Shown here in pieces: positions 7,549-14,178 of a stretch of 19,723 nucleotides of DNA. The stretch covers positions 1-19,723 of the forward strand of contig CAYUXI010000028.1 of assembly GCA_964448855.1 (NCBI GenBank), in the 5' to 3' direction. A program made the position numbers and the translations under genes. Source of the DNA: QAMX01 sp964448855 (GTDB lineage Bacteria > Bacillota > Clostridia > Oscillospirales > QAMX01). Under the pieces are notes generated by a model that worked only from the letters and a program-made list of their open reading frames with translations, was not told the DNA's origin and made no database searches. Within the stretch, counting starts at the first letter, position 1, and the number at the start of each line of letters is the position of its first letter.

Positions 7549-7876
7549 CTTCCCACACTCCTTCGTCCTTTGTTGGTTCCTTTGTGTCCTCCATCCCTGC
7601 ATCGGAGGTCGGTTTCTTCGTCTGCTTGACCAGCTGGTGGCCGTAGACGGCGGCTCCGGCGCAGAGCAGCCCCTGCGTCAGCGCCGTAAAGACCTCCGTC
7701 AGCGTCAGCGTTTCCGCTGCACCGGCCATTTGGCAGACGGCCAGCAGCATCCCGACGATGCCCAGAATCAGCGGAATCCACCGATTCTGGAGAAAGGATG
7801 CCTCCTTCAGCAGCCGACCGAGCACCCACAAAACGGGGACGATCATCAGCAGCTCTGGCTGTATGGATTCGATCAT
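7520..7876 (-). CDS. Phage holin (Hol44/holin superfamily V-like)
   Basis: A 118-residue protein with three likely membrane helices (about 8-22, 33-52 and 62-80) and a charged cytoplasmic tail of about 35 residues. The FLQNRWIPLILGIVGM block is typical of the Hol44-like holins of Firmicutes phages. It would form the pore that releases the GH25 lysozyme encoded directly downstream. Its ATG overlaps the stop of the preceding membrane/coiled-coil gene (ATGA), with GGGAGGG about 7 nt upstream. Membrane topology was judged by eye. Confidence 0.82.
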   Translation of the reverse strand: MIESIQPELLMIVPVLWVLGRLLKEASFLQNRWIPLILGIVGMLLAVCQMAGAAETLTLTEVFTALTQGLLCAGAAVYGHQLVKQTKKPTSDAGMEDTKEPTKDEGVWEDDRDDSIRH

Positions 7877-8187
7877 ACGGTTCCCTCCCTTTTCTGTTTT
7901 CCGGTTTCATCCAGTCGCCGGTGTGCCTGCCGCACGGATTCCTCGACGCGTGTAATGCGTTCGCGCAGCTCACGGGTATCCGTTTGCAGACTGGAAATCT
8001 GCGTTTTGATCTCCGTAATCCCGGCTCCGATGTGTTCCAGCCGCACCAGCAGCGTGGTCAGCGTCGTTGTTTCCGCCGCCGTGTCGGCCTGTTGGTCGCG
8101 TTTTCGACCGCCGAAGCCCAGATAGGCGCTGAGCGCCAGCGAAAGGCCGGAAATGACCAGTGCAATCACCGTCAGATGCACGTCCAT
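7873..8187 (-). CDS. Membrane-anchored coiled-coil protein, holin-associated (XhlA-like layout)
   Basis: About 104 residues from the ATG at 8187: one N-terminal membrane helix (VIALVISGLSLALSAYLG), a basic stretch (GGRKRDQ), then a long amphipathic coiled coil (about 40-95). The layout recalls small phage proteins that work with holins, such as XhlA (where the helix is C-terminal), but I do not claim homology. Three starts are possible: ATG 8217 has no ribosome site, ATG 8187 has GGGAG 9 nt upstream, and GTG 8181 has GGGAGGG 6 nt upstream. It is translationally coupled to the holin (ATGA). Confidence 0.7.
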   Translation of the reverse strand: MDVHLTVIALVISGLSLALSAYLGFGGRKRDQQADTAAETTTLTTLLVRLEHIGAGITEIKTQISSLQTDTRELRERITRVEESVRQAHRRLDETGKQKREGTV

Positions 8188-8223
8188 CCCTCCCGTCTCC
8201 CGTCTGTCCCCGGCCATACGAGG

Positions 8224-8622
8224 CTACCAGCCGAACGATCGAAGCTGTGCGTCGTTTTCATCGCCCTCCCTCTCAATCCGGCAAATGGCGCGGTCGCACG
8301 CGGCCACGGCGTTCTGATAATCCTGCCGGTACATCGCCAGCTGCACCGGGTCGCAATCCTCTGCAAACAGCCGGGCGGTCAGCCCCTTCGGGATGGTGCG
8401 AAGCGTCAGCTCCGCGTCATAGGGCAGCTCCTCCTCCAGCGACGTGATTTGCGGGACTACCCGGAGCGTTTCTCCGCCGTCGGCCTCCCGGCGGCGGTTG
8501 GCCACGTCAAACAGCTCCGCTAATATCACATTGAGCCAGATGACGGCCGTTTCCTCATAGATGGAGCAGTCCGTCTCGTGGACGATACCGGCTGCCATTT
8601 TCAGCGCTTCCTTTCCGGTCAT
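8224..8622 (-). CDS. Head-tail adaptor/connector candidate (gp4/gp6-like)
   Basis: A 132-residue helical, acidic protein. The C-terminal half has a LPYDAELTLRTIPKGLTARLFAEDCD segment followed by a Tyr/Gln helix (MYRQDYQNAVAACDRAI). This resembles the LPY...GLA...Y...A pattern of small head-completion adaptors that bind below the portal (P22 gp4, HK97 gp6 types). The match is by pattern only. ATGA overlap with the upstream gene; 6 nt to the next possible start. Alternatives are any small virion or assembly protein. Confidence 0.5.
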   Translation of the reverse strand: MTGKEALKMAAGIVHETDCSIYEETAVIWLNVILAELFDVANRRREADGGETLRVVPQITSLEEELPYDAELTLRTIPKGLTARLFAEDCDPVQLAMYRQDYQNAVAACDRAICRIEREGDENDAQLRSFGW

Positions 8623-9212
8623 GTCGATTCCCCCTCTTCCGTTTCAGTCGGATAGCCCTTCGCGCCGATCTGGACGTACCAGTAGCCGTCCGAGTGCCGT
8701 CCGTTGGCGGGGTAGTCGCCGGGTTCGCCCCGCACCACCCCGTACATCGTGTTACCGCGCCAATAGTCGTAGCCGCTGGTCGTCTGCACGACATAGACCA
8801 CGCGCACCTGCATAACGCCGTCCGTTGGCCCCGCCAGCTCGTAAAAGTAGTTGCCCGGCGCGACCACGTTCGGCCCCAGCTTGTCGTCGCCGACATGGAA
8901 ATACCGGTATCCGTCCGCATACAGCTCTGCAAGCGAGGCGTTGGTCACCTCCTTCGCGCTGTAGCTCTGGAAAATGACGCCAAACGACAGGCAGCCGCCC
9001 ATTTCCCGGAAGAACCGTCCGCTGACGGTGTCATGGTTGTAGGCAACAGTGGCGCGGCAGTCAAGGCTCGTCGTCTTCGCCGGCTCCTGCATACAGCTCC
9101 ATTTTTCCCAATGGTACCGATCCCAGGCCAGCGCGCTGCCCCGCCAGATGCGTTTCACGCGTGCCGTCCCGATTCGGGCATCGGTCACGCCGGTAAAATC
9201 TGTCCCAATCAT
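8619..9212 (-). CDS. Tail/neck appendage protein, function unknown
   Basis: A 197-residue protein. The N-terminal VKRIWRGSALAWDRYHWEKW resembles the opening of many Firmicutes phage minor tail/appendage proteins (KRIY.G..lvW.....W.K). The C-terminal DYPANGRHSDGYWYV matches a common Tyr/Gly-rich phage appendage motif (YP.nG...gyWYV). The middle is rich in aromatic beta-strand-like segments. Its ATG overlaps the stop of the small upstream gene (ATGA). A fibre or adhesion role is inference; no enzyme motif was seen. Confidence 0.6.
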   Translation of the reverse strand: MIGTDFTGVTDARIGTARVKRIWRGSALAWDRYHWEKWSCMQEPAKTTSLDCRATVAYNHDTVSGRFFREMGGCLSFGVIFQSYSAKEVTNASLAELYADGYRYFHVGDDKLGPNVVAPGNYFYELAGPTDGVMQVRVVYVVQTTSGYDYWRGNTMYGVVRGEPGDYPANGRHSDGYWYVQIGAKGYPTETEEGEST

Positions 9213-9397
9213 TCCTTCACCAGATACAGCGTGTTGCTGTCCTTTGTCTGCAGCGCATCATACGCCGTCTGCGTCAGCACGACCGTCGGCGGCAGTGTGC
9301 CGGTCACGTTCTGAATGGTGACGCCTCGCCGGATGTTTTCCGGCAGCAGCTGAGCATCCTTCGGGATGCCGGCAAAAAGATTCATCACTCGACTCAT
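9209..9397 (-). CDS. Small fibre-like phage protein
   Basis: A 62-residue protein. It combines ENIRRGVTIQNVTGTL, a repeat-type motif common in Firmicutes phage fibre/baseplate proteins (N...GVTI.GVTGT), with a C-terminal YDALQTKDSNTLYLVKE, the frequent phage ending with a TLYLI core. The ATG at 9397 has AGGAG 10 nt upstream and lies 32 nt after the TerL stop (9430). A longer open frame reaching 9745 lies inside TerL and has no support. It is likely a small appendage subunit or the surviving end of a longer fibre. Confidence 0.65.
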   Translation of the reverse strand: MSRVMNLFAGIPKDAQLLPENIRRGVTIQNVTGTLPPTVVLTQTAYDALQTKDSNTLYLVKE

Positions 9398-9429
9398 CAG
9401 TTTCAATCTCCTTTTTGTCCGGCTTCGGC

Positions 9430-10776
9430 TCAGATCACGCGGATGCGGTCGCCAAACCCATCCGGATATCGTTCCGGCGAAGCCTCTGTTTGAAATGCGT
9501 GGAAGGTGCGCGGCGCTCCCGGCTGTGCCGCATCGACCCGATAGACGCAGAACCCGCGCAGCGCATCCGGCGCATGGGTGATGACGTGCGGCTCGGTGGA
9601 GCAGTCGGACGGATTTTTTTCGTCGTGCCGCAGCAGCGGCAGGTGCTTGATCAGGTGATGGCAGTTGCGGAAGAACCGCAGGCGTGCGGTTTTGCCGCCG
9701 GTGCCGTCCGGGATGGGGCGCAGCCATTCCTTGACCGCCAGCCACCCGGCCACGCGGTTGTTGGACGTCCGCGTCAGCGGGATACCCGCTTCCTCGAAAA
9801 TCTCCGCCGTGGTTCGACCCGTCTCGCGCTGACGGCTCCAGAGATCCGGTGGTGCCAGGAATTCATAGATCTCCTCGCCGTCGTTGATGCGCAGCAGCTC
9901 CGCCGCCGCATCCGAGATGGTCAGGTCGCTCTGATGCACCTCTTTATAGGCATAGGCGCGCCCATCCGGTGCAACCGCCAGCCAGACCGCAGCGCACATA
10001 TCCAGCCCATAGTCCATGGAGACGTACCGCCGCCATTCCTTTGGGATGGGAAACGGCTCGCACACATGAAGCGCTCTGGAAAATTCGGAAAAATACTGGC
10101 CGAGAAAGGCGTCCCAGTCGCCGTCCCGCCAGGCCTGACGCTGTCCGTCCGGCAGGCTGTCCAGCCAGTTGAGGTAGCCCGGATCCCGCTCTCGCAGCAC
10201 TGCATTGTCGGATGCGCGGGCGGGGATGAACGTATAATCCTCGGCGCGTTCGCCGGGATGGTAGTCCCGGTCAATAAACAGGCGCTTGACCCACGCGTGG
10301 CCGACGCCGCCGGGGTTGCAGGTCAGGTAGATGCGTTTGGGGATGCCGTTGGAGCCGCGGCAGCAGGACGCGATCCACATATACTGGTATTCCGTCAGCT
10401 GTGTGGCCTCATCGAGAAAGAGGAAATCGTATTCCTGCCCCTGATATTGCAGCACATCGGCTTCATTGGCGCAGAAGCCCAGACGAATCAGGCTGCCGTT
10501 TGAAAAGGTAAACGTTTTATCCGTCTCGCGGTAGACGGCGATTCCGTTCAGGTCGGCCATCAGCGGGCGCGTGTGGTTTTCGCGCAGCTCGGGCAGCGTG
10601 CGGCGGACGATCAGGATGCGGCAGTCGGGATAGCGCAGCGCCAGCAGAACGGCCTTTTTCCGCACGGCCCACGATTTGCCGCCGCCGCGTGCGCCGCCAT
10701 ATGCGACGTAGCGCGTCTGCGCCCCGAAGAATTCGAGCTGCCGCGCATTCGGCTCTCCAAGCTGATAGACCTTCAC
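9430..10776 (-). CDS. terL: Terminase large subunit (ATPase plus nuclease)
   Basis: A 448-residue packaging motor that translocates DNA into the procapsid and cuts it. The ATPase domain has Walker A GGARGGGKS (27-35), Walker B FLFLDE with catalytic Glu123, and a coupling motif LTCNPGG (151-157). The RNase H-like nuclease domain has SMDYGLD (Asp255), an acidic residue in YKEVH (Glu279) and Asp404 in THAPDALRG. All key residues are present, so the enzyme looks intact. Length is normal. It starts with GTG, overlapping the TerS stop as GTGA. The downstream neighbours are appendage and lysis genes and not portal, which lies about 2.8 kb further on. Confidence 0.92.
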   Translation of the reverse strand: MKVYQLGEPNARQLEFFGAQTRYVAYGGARGGGKSWAVRKKAVLLALRYPDCRILIVRRTLPELRENHTRPLMADLNGIAVYRETDKTFTFSNGSLIRLGFCANEADVLQYQGQEYDFLFLDEATQLTEYQYMWIASCCRGSNGIPKRIYLTCNPGGVGHAWVKRLFIDRDYHPGERAEDYTFIPARASDNAVLRERDPGYLNWLDSLPDGQRQAWRDGDWDAFLGQYFSEFSRALHVCEPFPIPKEWRRYVSMDYGLDMCAAVWLAVAPDGRAYAYKEVHQSDLTISDAAAELLRINDGEEIYEFLAPPDLWSRQRETGRTTAEIFEEAGIPLTRTSNNRVAGWLAVKEWLRPIPDGTGGKTARLRFFRNCHHLIKHLPLLRHDEKNPSDCSTEPHVITHAPDALRGFCVYRVDAAQPGAPRTFHAFQTEASPERYPDGFGDRIRVI

Positions 10777-11189
10777 CGGCTGTACGGCTCCACGCTGCTG
10801 TCAAATGTCACGAAAATCCCCTCCCGCTCCGCCATGTCTGCCGCTTCCTTCTCCCCGTTTTCGAAAAAGGGCAGCAGCCGTTCGAGCTTGAATTTGGAGG
10901 CGTTGAAGCTGTCCTTTTCATCCAGCGCCGCCTCGGCCGCCGCGAAATACCGCGTCCAGAATGCTTCCAGCCGCTCCGCCACGGCAGACGTCCGGCTGTC
11001 ATCGGCGGCCTGTCCACGCCGCTGCGCCGCCGTCCAGGCCTTCAGGGTATCGAGCGGCAGCTCCGTTGCCAGGCAGAAGCCGCCGATCGTAACCGGCCTT
11101 TTTGCGTCCTCGCATTCCTGCAGATAGGCATCAGCCCGGCGGCAGAAGGCTGCGCCGCCGACTCGCCCCTGTCGTTTTCTGCGTTTCAA
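10773..11189 (-). CDS. Terminase small subunit
   Basis: A 138-residue protein that would recognise the packaging start site and load TerL. After a basic N-terminus (KRRKRQGR), the segment RPVTIGGFCLATELPLDTLKAW looks like the helix-turn-helix of gp3/Nu1-type small terminases. A long amphipathic helical oligomerisation region follows. It lies directly before TerL with a GTGA overlap. The TTG at 11189 is preferred because GGAGGA (11196-11201) lies 6 nt upstream. An in-frame ATG at 11213 overlapping the previous stop (ATGA) has its only purine run touching the start codon. The function is assigned by position and helix pattern more than by clear similarity. Confidence 0.72.
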   Translation of the reverse strand: MKRRKRQGRVGGAAFCRRADAYLQECEDAKRPVTIGGFCLATELPLDTLKAWTAAQRRGQAADDSRTSAVAERLEAFWTRYFAAAEAALDEKDSFNASKFKLERLLPFFENGEKEAADMAEREGIFVTFDSSVEPYSR

Positions 11190-11195
11190 CGTCTC

Positions 11196-11201
11196 TCCTC
11201 C
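11196..11201 (-). promoter_or_regulatory. Ribosome binding site favouring a TTG start for TerS
   Basis: GGAGGA on the minus strand, 6 nt before TTG 11189-11187. It lies between the upstream ATG at 11213 and the TTG, so it can serve only the TTG start. Confidence 0.65.
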
Positions 11202-11209
11202 CGTATGGT

Positions 11210-11959
11210 TCATCCTTCGAAGGACGTCGTTCGGATTTCCAGCAGATACACCGTGACCGCAGCGTCCGGAAGATTCGCCGCCGTAAAGATCGCTTCGCCG
11301 TCCTTCTCGACATCCAGCATACAGATGCCGCACGCGCCGAACGCGGAAAATGCGGCCGGTGCCGGGCTGACCAGGTAGCTTCTGCCCACCGCCTGCAGTC
11401 CCTCAACCGACAGCGTCTGCTGCCAGCTGCCGTCTGTCTGCTGGCTCCACCCGGCCACCGGCAGTGTCAGCTCGGCCTGGCGCATGGTCGCCATGCGCTC
11501 TGCATAGGCAAAGACGTCCTCCGCCCGGCTCTGCGTGTCATAGACCGCCTTCGTCATGTCGGCAGCGCCCGTGGCAAATACCGCATCCGCCACCACGCTG
11601 CGGACAAAGGCCGCCGTGGCAATCTGTGCATTGTTGGCCGTCGAATCCGGTGTCGGTGCCGTCGGGATCCCGGTCAGCGCCGCATCCTTCGCCGACGCCT
11701 TTCCGGCGTACAGCTCCTCCAGCAGTGCGCCGACGGTGGTGCCGGTCATGCCACTGACGGTTTTCCCGATTTCATCGCCGCCTGTCACCGCCGTCAGTGC
11801 TTCGATCAGGGCGTTCAGCTTCGGCGCAATGACCCGCTTGACCAGTCGGTCAAACGACGCCTGCAGCTCCGCCGCGCTCATCTGCGGCTTGACCGGCAGA
11901 CTGGCAATGTCGTTTCCGGGATAATCGGTGTCCCGGACGCAATACGTTTGAATGGTCAT
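11210..11959 (-). CDS. Tail-fibre-like phage protein
   Basis: A 249-residue protein. Residues about 96-120 (GIPTAPTPDSTANNAQIATA, then AFVRSVV) match the widespread tail-fibre motif TAPT...N.TQIATTAFV, which marks the shaft of receptor-binding fibres. The N-terminal third has helices that may attach it to the neck. The C-terminal 120 residues form a beta-rich head starting near ELTLPVAGW. Ribosome site GGAGGGG lies 5 nt before the ATG. It follows the beta-propeller gene by 27 nt and overlaps the upstream possible TerS start. The host receptor cannot be inferred. A dedicated receptor-binding protein suggests that particles target cells. Confidence 0.75.
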   Translation of the reverse strand: MTIQTYCVRDTDYPGNDIASLPVKPQMSAAELQASFDRLVKRVIAPKLNALIEALTAVTGGDEIGKTVSGMTGTTVGALLEELYAGKASAKDAALTGIPTAPTPDSTANNAQIATAAFVRSVVADAVFATGAADMTKAVYDTQSRAEDVFAYAERMATMRQAELTLPVAGWSQQTDGSWQQTLSVEGLQAVGRSYLVSPAPAAFSAFGACGICMLDVEKDGEAIFTAANLPDAAVTVYLLEIRTTSFEG

Positions 11960-11986
11960 GAATTCCCCTCCTGTTTGTTTGGCCGA

Positions 11987-13903
11987 TCAGGTTCGCGCCG
12001 GGCGCAGACGGACAAAGCGCTTCACAATCCCATAGACGCCGAACCCCTCGTTCGCCTCCTGATTTTCCACAATGATCTGGCACGTCCGGTACCGCTTGAC
12101 CTTCCGGTTGATCGGGATGACCTGCGGGCTGTCGCTGGTCTCGAACGTGAAGCTGGCGAAATCGAGGTCGGCAAAGTCAAAGATGTTCATCCGCTCGCTT
12201 TTGATCGGTGTGCCGAAATCGTGATCGGTTCGAATGGTGACCGTTGCGCCGGAGCGCGTATACGGCTTCATCAGAATCGCGGTGCCGCGCAGCGGGATGC
12301 TTTTCAGCATGGCGAAATCGCCGTCGTCATCCGCCTTGGTCGTCCAGCGCGCCGGAATCGCCGCGCCGTCGTCGGAAAAGCGGCGCATCCCCGTCTCATC
12401 GGTTTTGAAGCGGCAAATCCGGCCGTCCGCCGTGCCGAACCAGAGCCGCCCGCCGCATTCCAGCCAGCAGCGCGCCGGGATATTCGTCCAGTAATAGCAT
12501 TCATAGACGTAGTCGCCGCCGGACTGCGGGCGATAGGATTTGTTCTGCCGACCGTCCAGCACATAGCAGACGTTGTTGAGCGCCAGCAGGTAGCAGCCGT
12601 TCCATTCGACGGCGACCGCTTCCTCGGGTTCCGCCTCCCTTGTCAAACGCGCATCGACCAGCGCGCTGCGGTTTTGCAGCGCGTAGTGCGTATCGATCTC
12701 CTGCGATGCGATGCCGAAAATCCCGTTTTCGGAGAGAAACAGGCTTTCATCGCCCAGATTGGTAACGCTCCACGGGCTACAGACGCCTGCACCGGCAACG
12801 CCCTGTGTCACGGAAAAGACTGCTTTTCCATCGCCATCCGTTCCCGCTGACCGCAGAAAAACCGTTGCGTCGGCGTGGTCGGACGCTTTGAGAATGGCCT
12901 GATAGGCGTGAATGCGGCGATAGCCCATGATCGGGTTGGTGTCGCTCCCGATGCGCGCAAAGGAGGTATCCGGGATGTAGGCCGGATCCGGCTGATAGTC
13001 CGGCGCATGAATTTCGCAGTGCCAGTCCACGTTCGGCTGCTCCGGATTGCCTGCGAAGAAAATGCGTTCGCCCATGTCGCCGCCGAAGCCATAGCCCGCG
13101 GCGAACCGACATTTCGGAATCGTCTCCGCATAGCCCGCCGTTGTCGCCGAAAACGCAATCACCACGTTGTCCTCACCCGTCACGGCGGGTAGTGCCGGTG
13201 CGGTCTGAAACCGAACCGTCCCACTCTCCGTCTGAACGGTATACGCGCTGGCGGGCAGGAGTGTGCCGTTGACGGTGACGCTCTGTACGCTGTCCACGGG
13301 TGCGCGGTCGAGCTGATAGACCACCGAGCTCCCGTCGGACAGGAATGCGTTTCGCCGCTGGGGCGTCAGCAGGTTGACCGCTTCAAACGCCTGACCGCCG
13401 CCGCCGGGCGGTGCGCCGATGGTGGTCAGCGGCGCATAGGCGATGTTCGAGACGGGTTGGACGGTTGTGCCATCGTAGACCAGATACTCGCTGCCGGTCA
13501 GGATCCAGAGCTTGCCGGCACAGGCCACAGACGTGCTGCGCCGGTCGGCGCAGGTGACGGACAGCGCCGTCAGCGCTTCAGCTGTGGTGTCCCAGCCCGT
13601 CCATTGGTACAGCCGTGTGCCGATGTGTACCAGCCGGACCTCGCCGTCGGCCAGCACGGCGCGGTGCATTCCGTGAACCGTTCCGGGGTGGTCGCCCGGC
13701 GCCTGCACGACCGTCTTCCAGCCGGGGCGCTTTTCCGGATAGCCGCCCGTATCCGAAATCAGGTTGGGCGCGTCCGGGCTGCGTGTTGTATCGATCATGG
13801 CCGGATCCGTGGACAGATCGACGCCGCGGAACCGCAGATAGGAGGTGGTATAGGATGTGGGAACACCCCCTTGGGGGATGCCCAGAAATTGACCTGTCTG
13901 CAT
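11987..13903 (-). CDS. Beta-propeller neck/tail protein (P22 gp10 / short-tail nozzle type)
   Basis: A 638-residue protein, first and largest gene of the cassette. The N-terminus has RGVDLSTDPAMID...DAPNLISDTGGYPEKRPGW, the opening typical of podovirus packaged-DNA stabilisation and tail-tubular proteins. It is followed by several blade-like repeats (ACAGKLWILTG, DESLFLSENGIFGI, ECGGRLWFGTADGRI) and a C-terminal beta domain ending in a KRYRTCQIIVEN...FGVYGI segment. In short-tailed phages such proteins form the nozzle closing the portal channel. The ATG at 13903 is chosen over 13954 because AAAGGAA lies 6 nt upstream, while 13954 has no ribosome site. The assignment is by pattern; a receptor-binding propeller is the alternative. 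Confidence 0.7.
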   Translation of the reverse strand: MQTGQFLGIPQGGVPTSYTTSYLRFRGVDLSTDPAMIDTTRSPDAPNLISDTGGYPEKRPGWKTVVQAPGDHPGTVHGMHRAVLADGEVRLVHIGTRLYQWTGWDTTAEALTALSVTCADRRSTSVACAGKLWILTGSEYLVYDGTTVQPVSNIAYAPLTTIGAPPGGGGQAFEAVNLLTPQRRNAFLSDGSSVVYQLDRAPVDSVQSVTVNGTLLPASAYTVQTESGTVRFQTAPALPAVTGEDNVVIAFSATTAGYAETIPKCRFAAGYGFGGDMGERIFFAGNPEQPNVDWHCEIHAPDYQPDPAYIPDTSFARIGSDTNPIMGYRRIHAYQAILKASDHADATVFLRSAGTDGDGKAVFSVTQGVAGAGVCSPWSVTNLGDESLFLSENGIFGIASQEIDTHYALQNRSALVDARLTREAEPEEAVAVEWNGCYLLALNNVCYVLDGRQNKSYRPQSGGDYVYECYYWTNIPARCWLECGGRLWFGTADGRICRFKTDETGMRRFSDDGAAIPARWTTKADDDGDFAMLKSIPLRGTAILMKPYTRSGATVTIRTDHDFGTPIKSERMNIFDFADLDFASFTFETSDSPQVIPINRKVKRYRTCQIIVENQEANEGFGVYGIVKRFVRLRPART

Positions 13904-13909
13904 ACTGTC

Positions 13910-13916
13910 TTCCTTT
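13910..13916 (-). promoter_or_regulatory. Ribosome binding site setting the start of the first cassette gene
   Basis: AAAGGAA on the minus strand, 6 nt before the ATG at 13903-13901. The upstream in-frame ATG at 13954 lacks any purine-rich site, so the shorter 638-residue product is preferred. Confidence 0.6.
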
Positions 13917-13989
13917 CCGCATCTCCACCGGCCGCTTCCGGCGTATTCTTGCATTTCTGCAAGTTGCCGGGGTGGGATGCTGCGGATTT

Positions 13990-14018
13990 AGTATAGCACG
14001 GCGGGGCGCATTTGTCTT
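13990..14018 (-). promoter_or_regulatory. SigA-type extended -10 promoter of the phage cassette
   Basis: On the minus strand AAGACA (14018-14013) lies exactly 17 bp from TATACT (13995-13990), which is preceded by TGC and so forms an extended -10 (TGcTATACT). Transcription should start near 13983, about 80 nt before the first cassette ATG (13903). It looks constitutive. No phage repressor gene is in the window, and I saw no obvious operator palindrome over it. Confidence 0.7.
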
Positions 14019-14106
14019 ACCGTCTTTTTTGCGCGATTTTCTCAGAAAATTCTCACCGGTTCGCTTCGAAAAAAGGCGGTTGCATCTGGATTTTTTCATC
14101 AGTTTA

Positions 14107-14115
14107 TGGTATCCT
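14107..14115 (+). promoter_or_regulatory. Extended -10 promoter core of the ABC operon
   Basis: TGGTATCCT matches an extended -10 (TGnTATnnT). No good -35 lies at 17 bp (TGGATT at 14087-14092). TTGCAT at 14080-14085 would fit an alternative -10 TATGGT (14105-14110) with a 19-bp spacer. The 11-mer TATGGTATCCT (14105-14115) recurs in the cupin-MATE promoter. Confidence 0.45.
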
Positions 14116-14166
14116 TATGGGTACTGGTTTGTTTGATATCCGGCCGAGACTGATTGCGGCCGTTGT

Positions 14167-14172
14167 GAGGTG
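14167..14172 (+). promoter_or_regulatory. Ribosome binding site favouring a TTG start for the first ABC gene
   Basis: GAGGTG lies 6 nt before TTG 14179. The in-frame GTG at 14170 overlaps this site, so it could not use it. Confidence 0.65.
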
Positions 14173-14178
14173 TTTTCA

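Larger units (their letters stand above)
1653..13903 (-). mobile_element. Compact phage-derived particle cassette (packaging, head, short tail, lysis)
   Basis: Sixteen leftward genes with at most about 67 nt between neighbours and at least five start/stop overlaps (ATGA or GTGA). They encode terminase subunits, portal, scaffold, P22-like capsid, decoration-like protein, adaptor candidate, beta-propeller neck protein, appendage proteins, holin and GH25 lysozyme. Nothing resembling an integrase, excisionase, repressor, replication protein, tape measure, sheath or tube is present, and I saw no direct repeats suggesting att sites at the ends. The ends coincide with a promoter (13990-14018) and a terminator (1590-1638), not with a tRNA or transposon border. 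No ORF shows an obvious frameshift, which argues against simple decay. Whether it is active, domesticated or a satellite cannot be decided from the sequence. Confidence 0.8.
13904..14178. other. Divergent intergenic region between phage cassette and ABC operon
   Basis: 275 bp holding the leftward cassette promoter (13990-14018) and the rightward ABC promoter core (14107-14115). The stretch 14019-14100 is T-rich and A-rich compared with its neighbours. No tRNA, no direct repeat resembling the 1580-1650 end, and no small gene with a convincing ribosome site were seen. Confidence 0.6.

Noticed and set aside
9397..9745. Longer N-terminus for the small fibre-like gene, reaching 9745
   Set aside because: The extension lies inside TerL, is Arg/Pro/Ala-rich and has no ribosome site. 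The ATG at 9397 has AGGAG 10 nt upstream.
11102..12850. 582-codon plus-strand open frame opposite the fibre and beta-propeller genes
   Set aside because: Antisense shadow of coding DNA. The minus-strand products have clear phage signatures and good ribosome sites.
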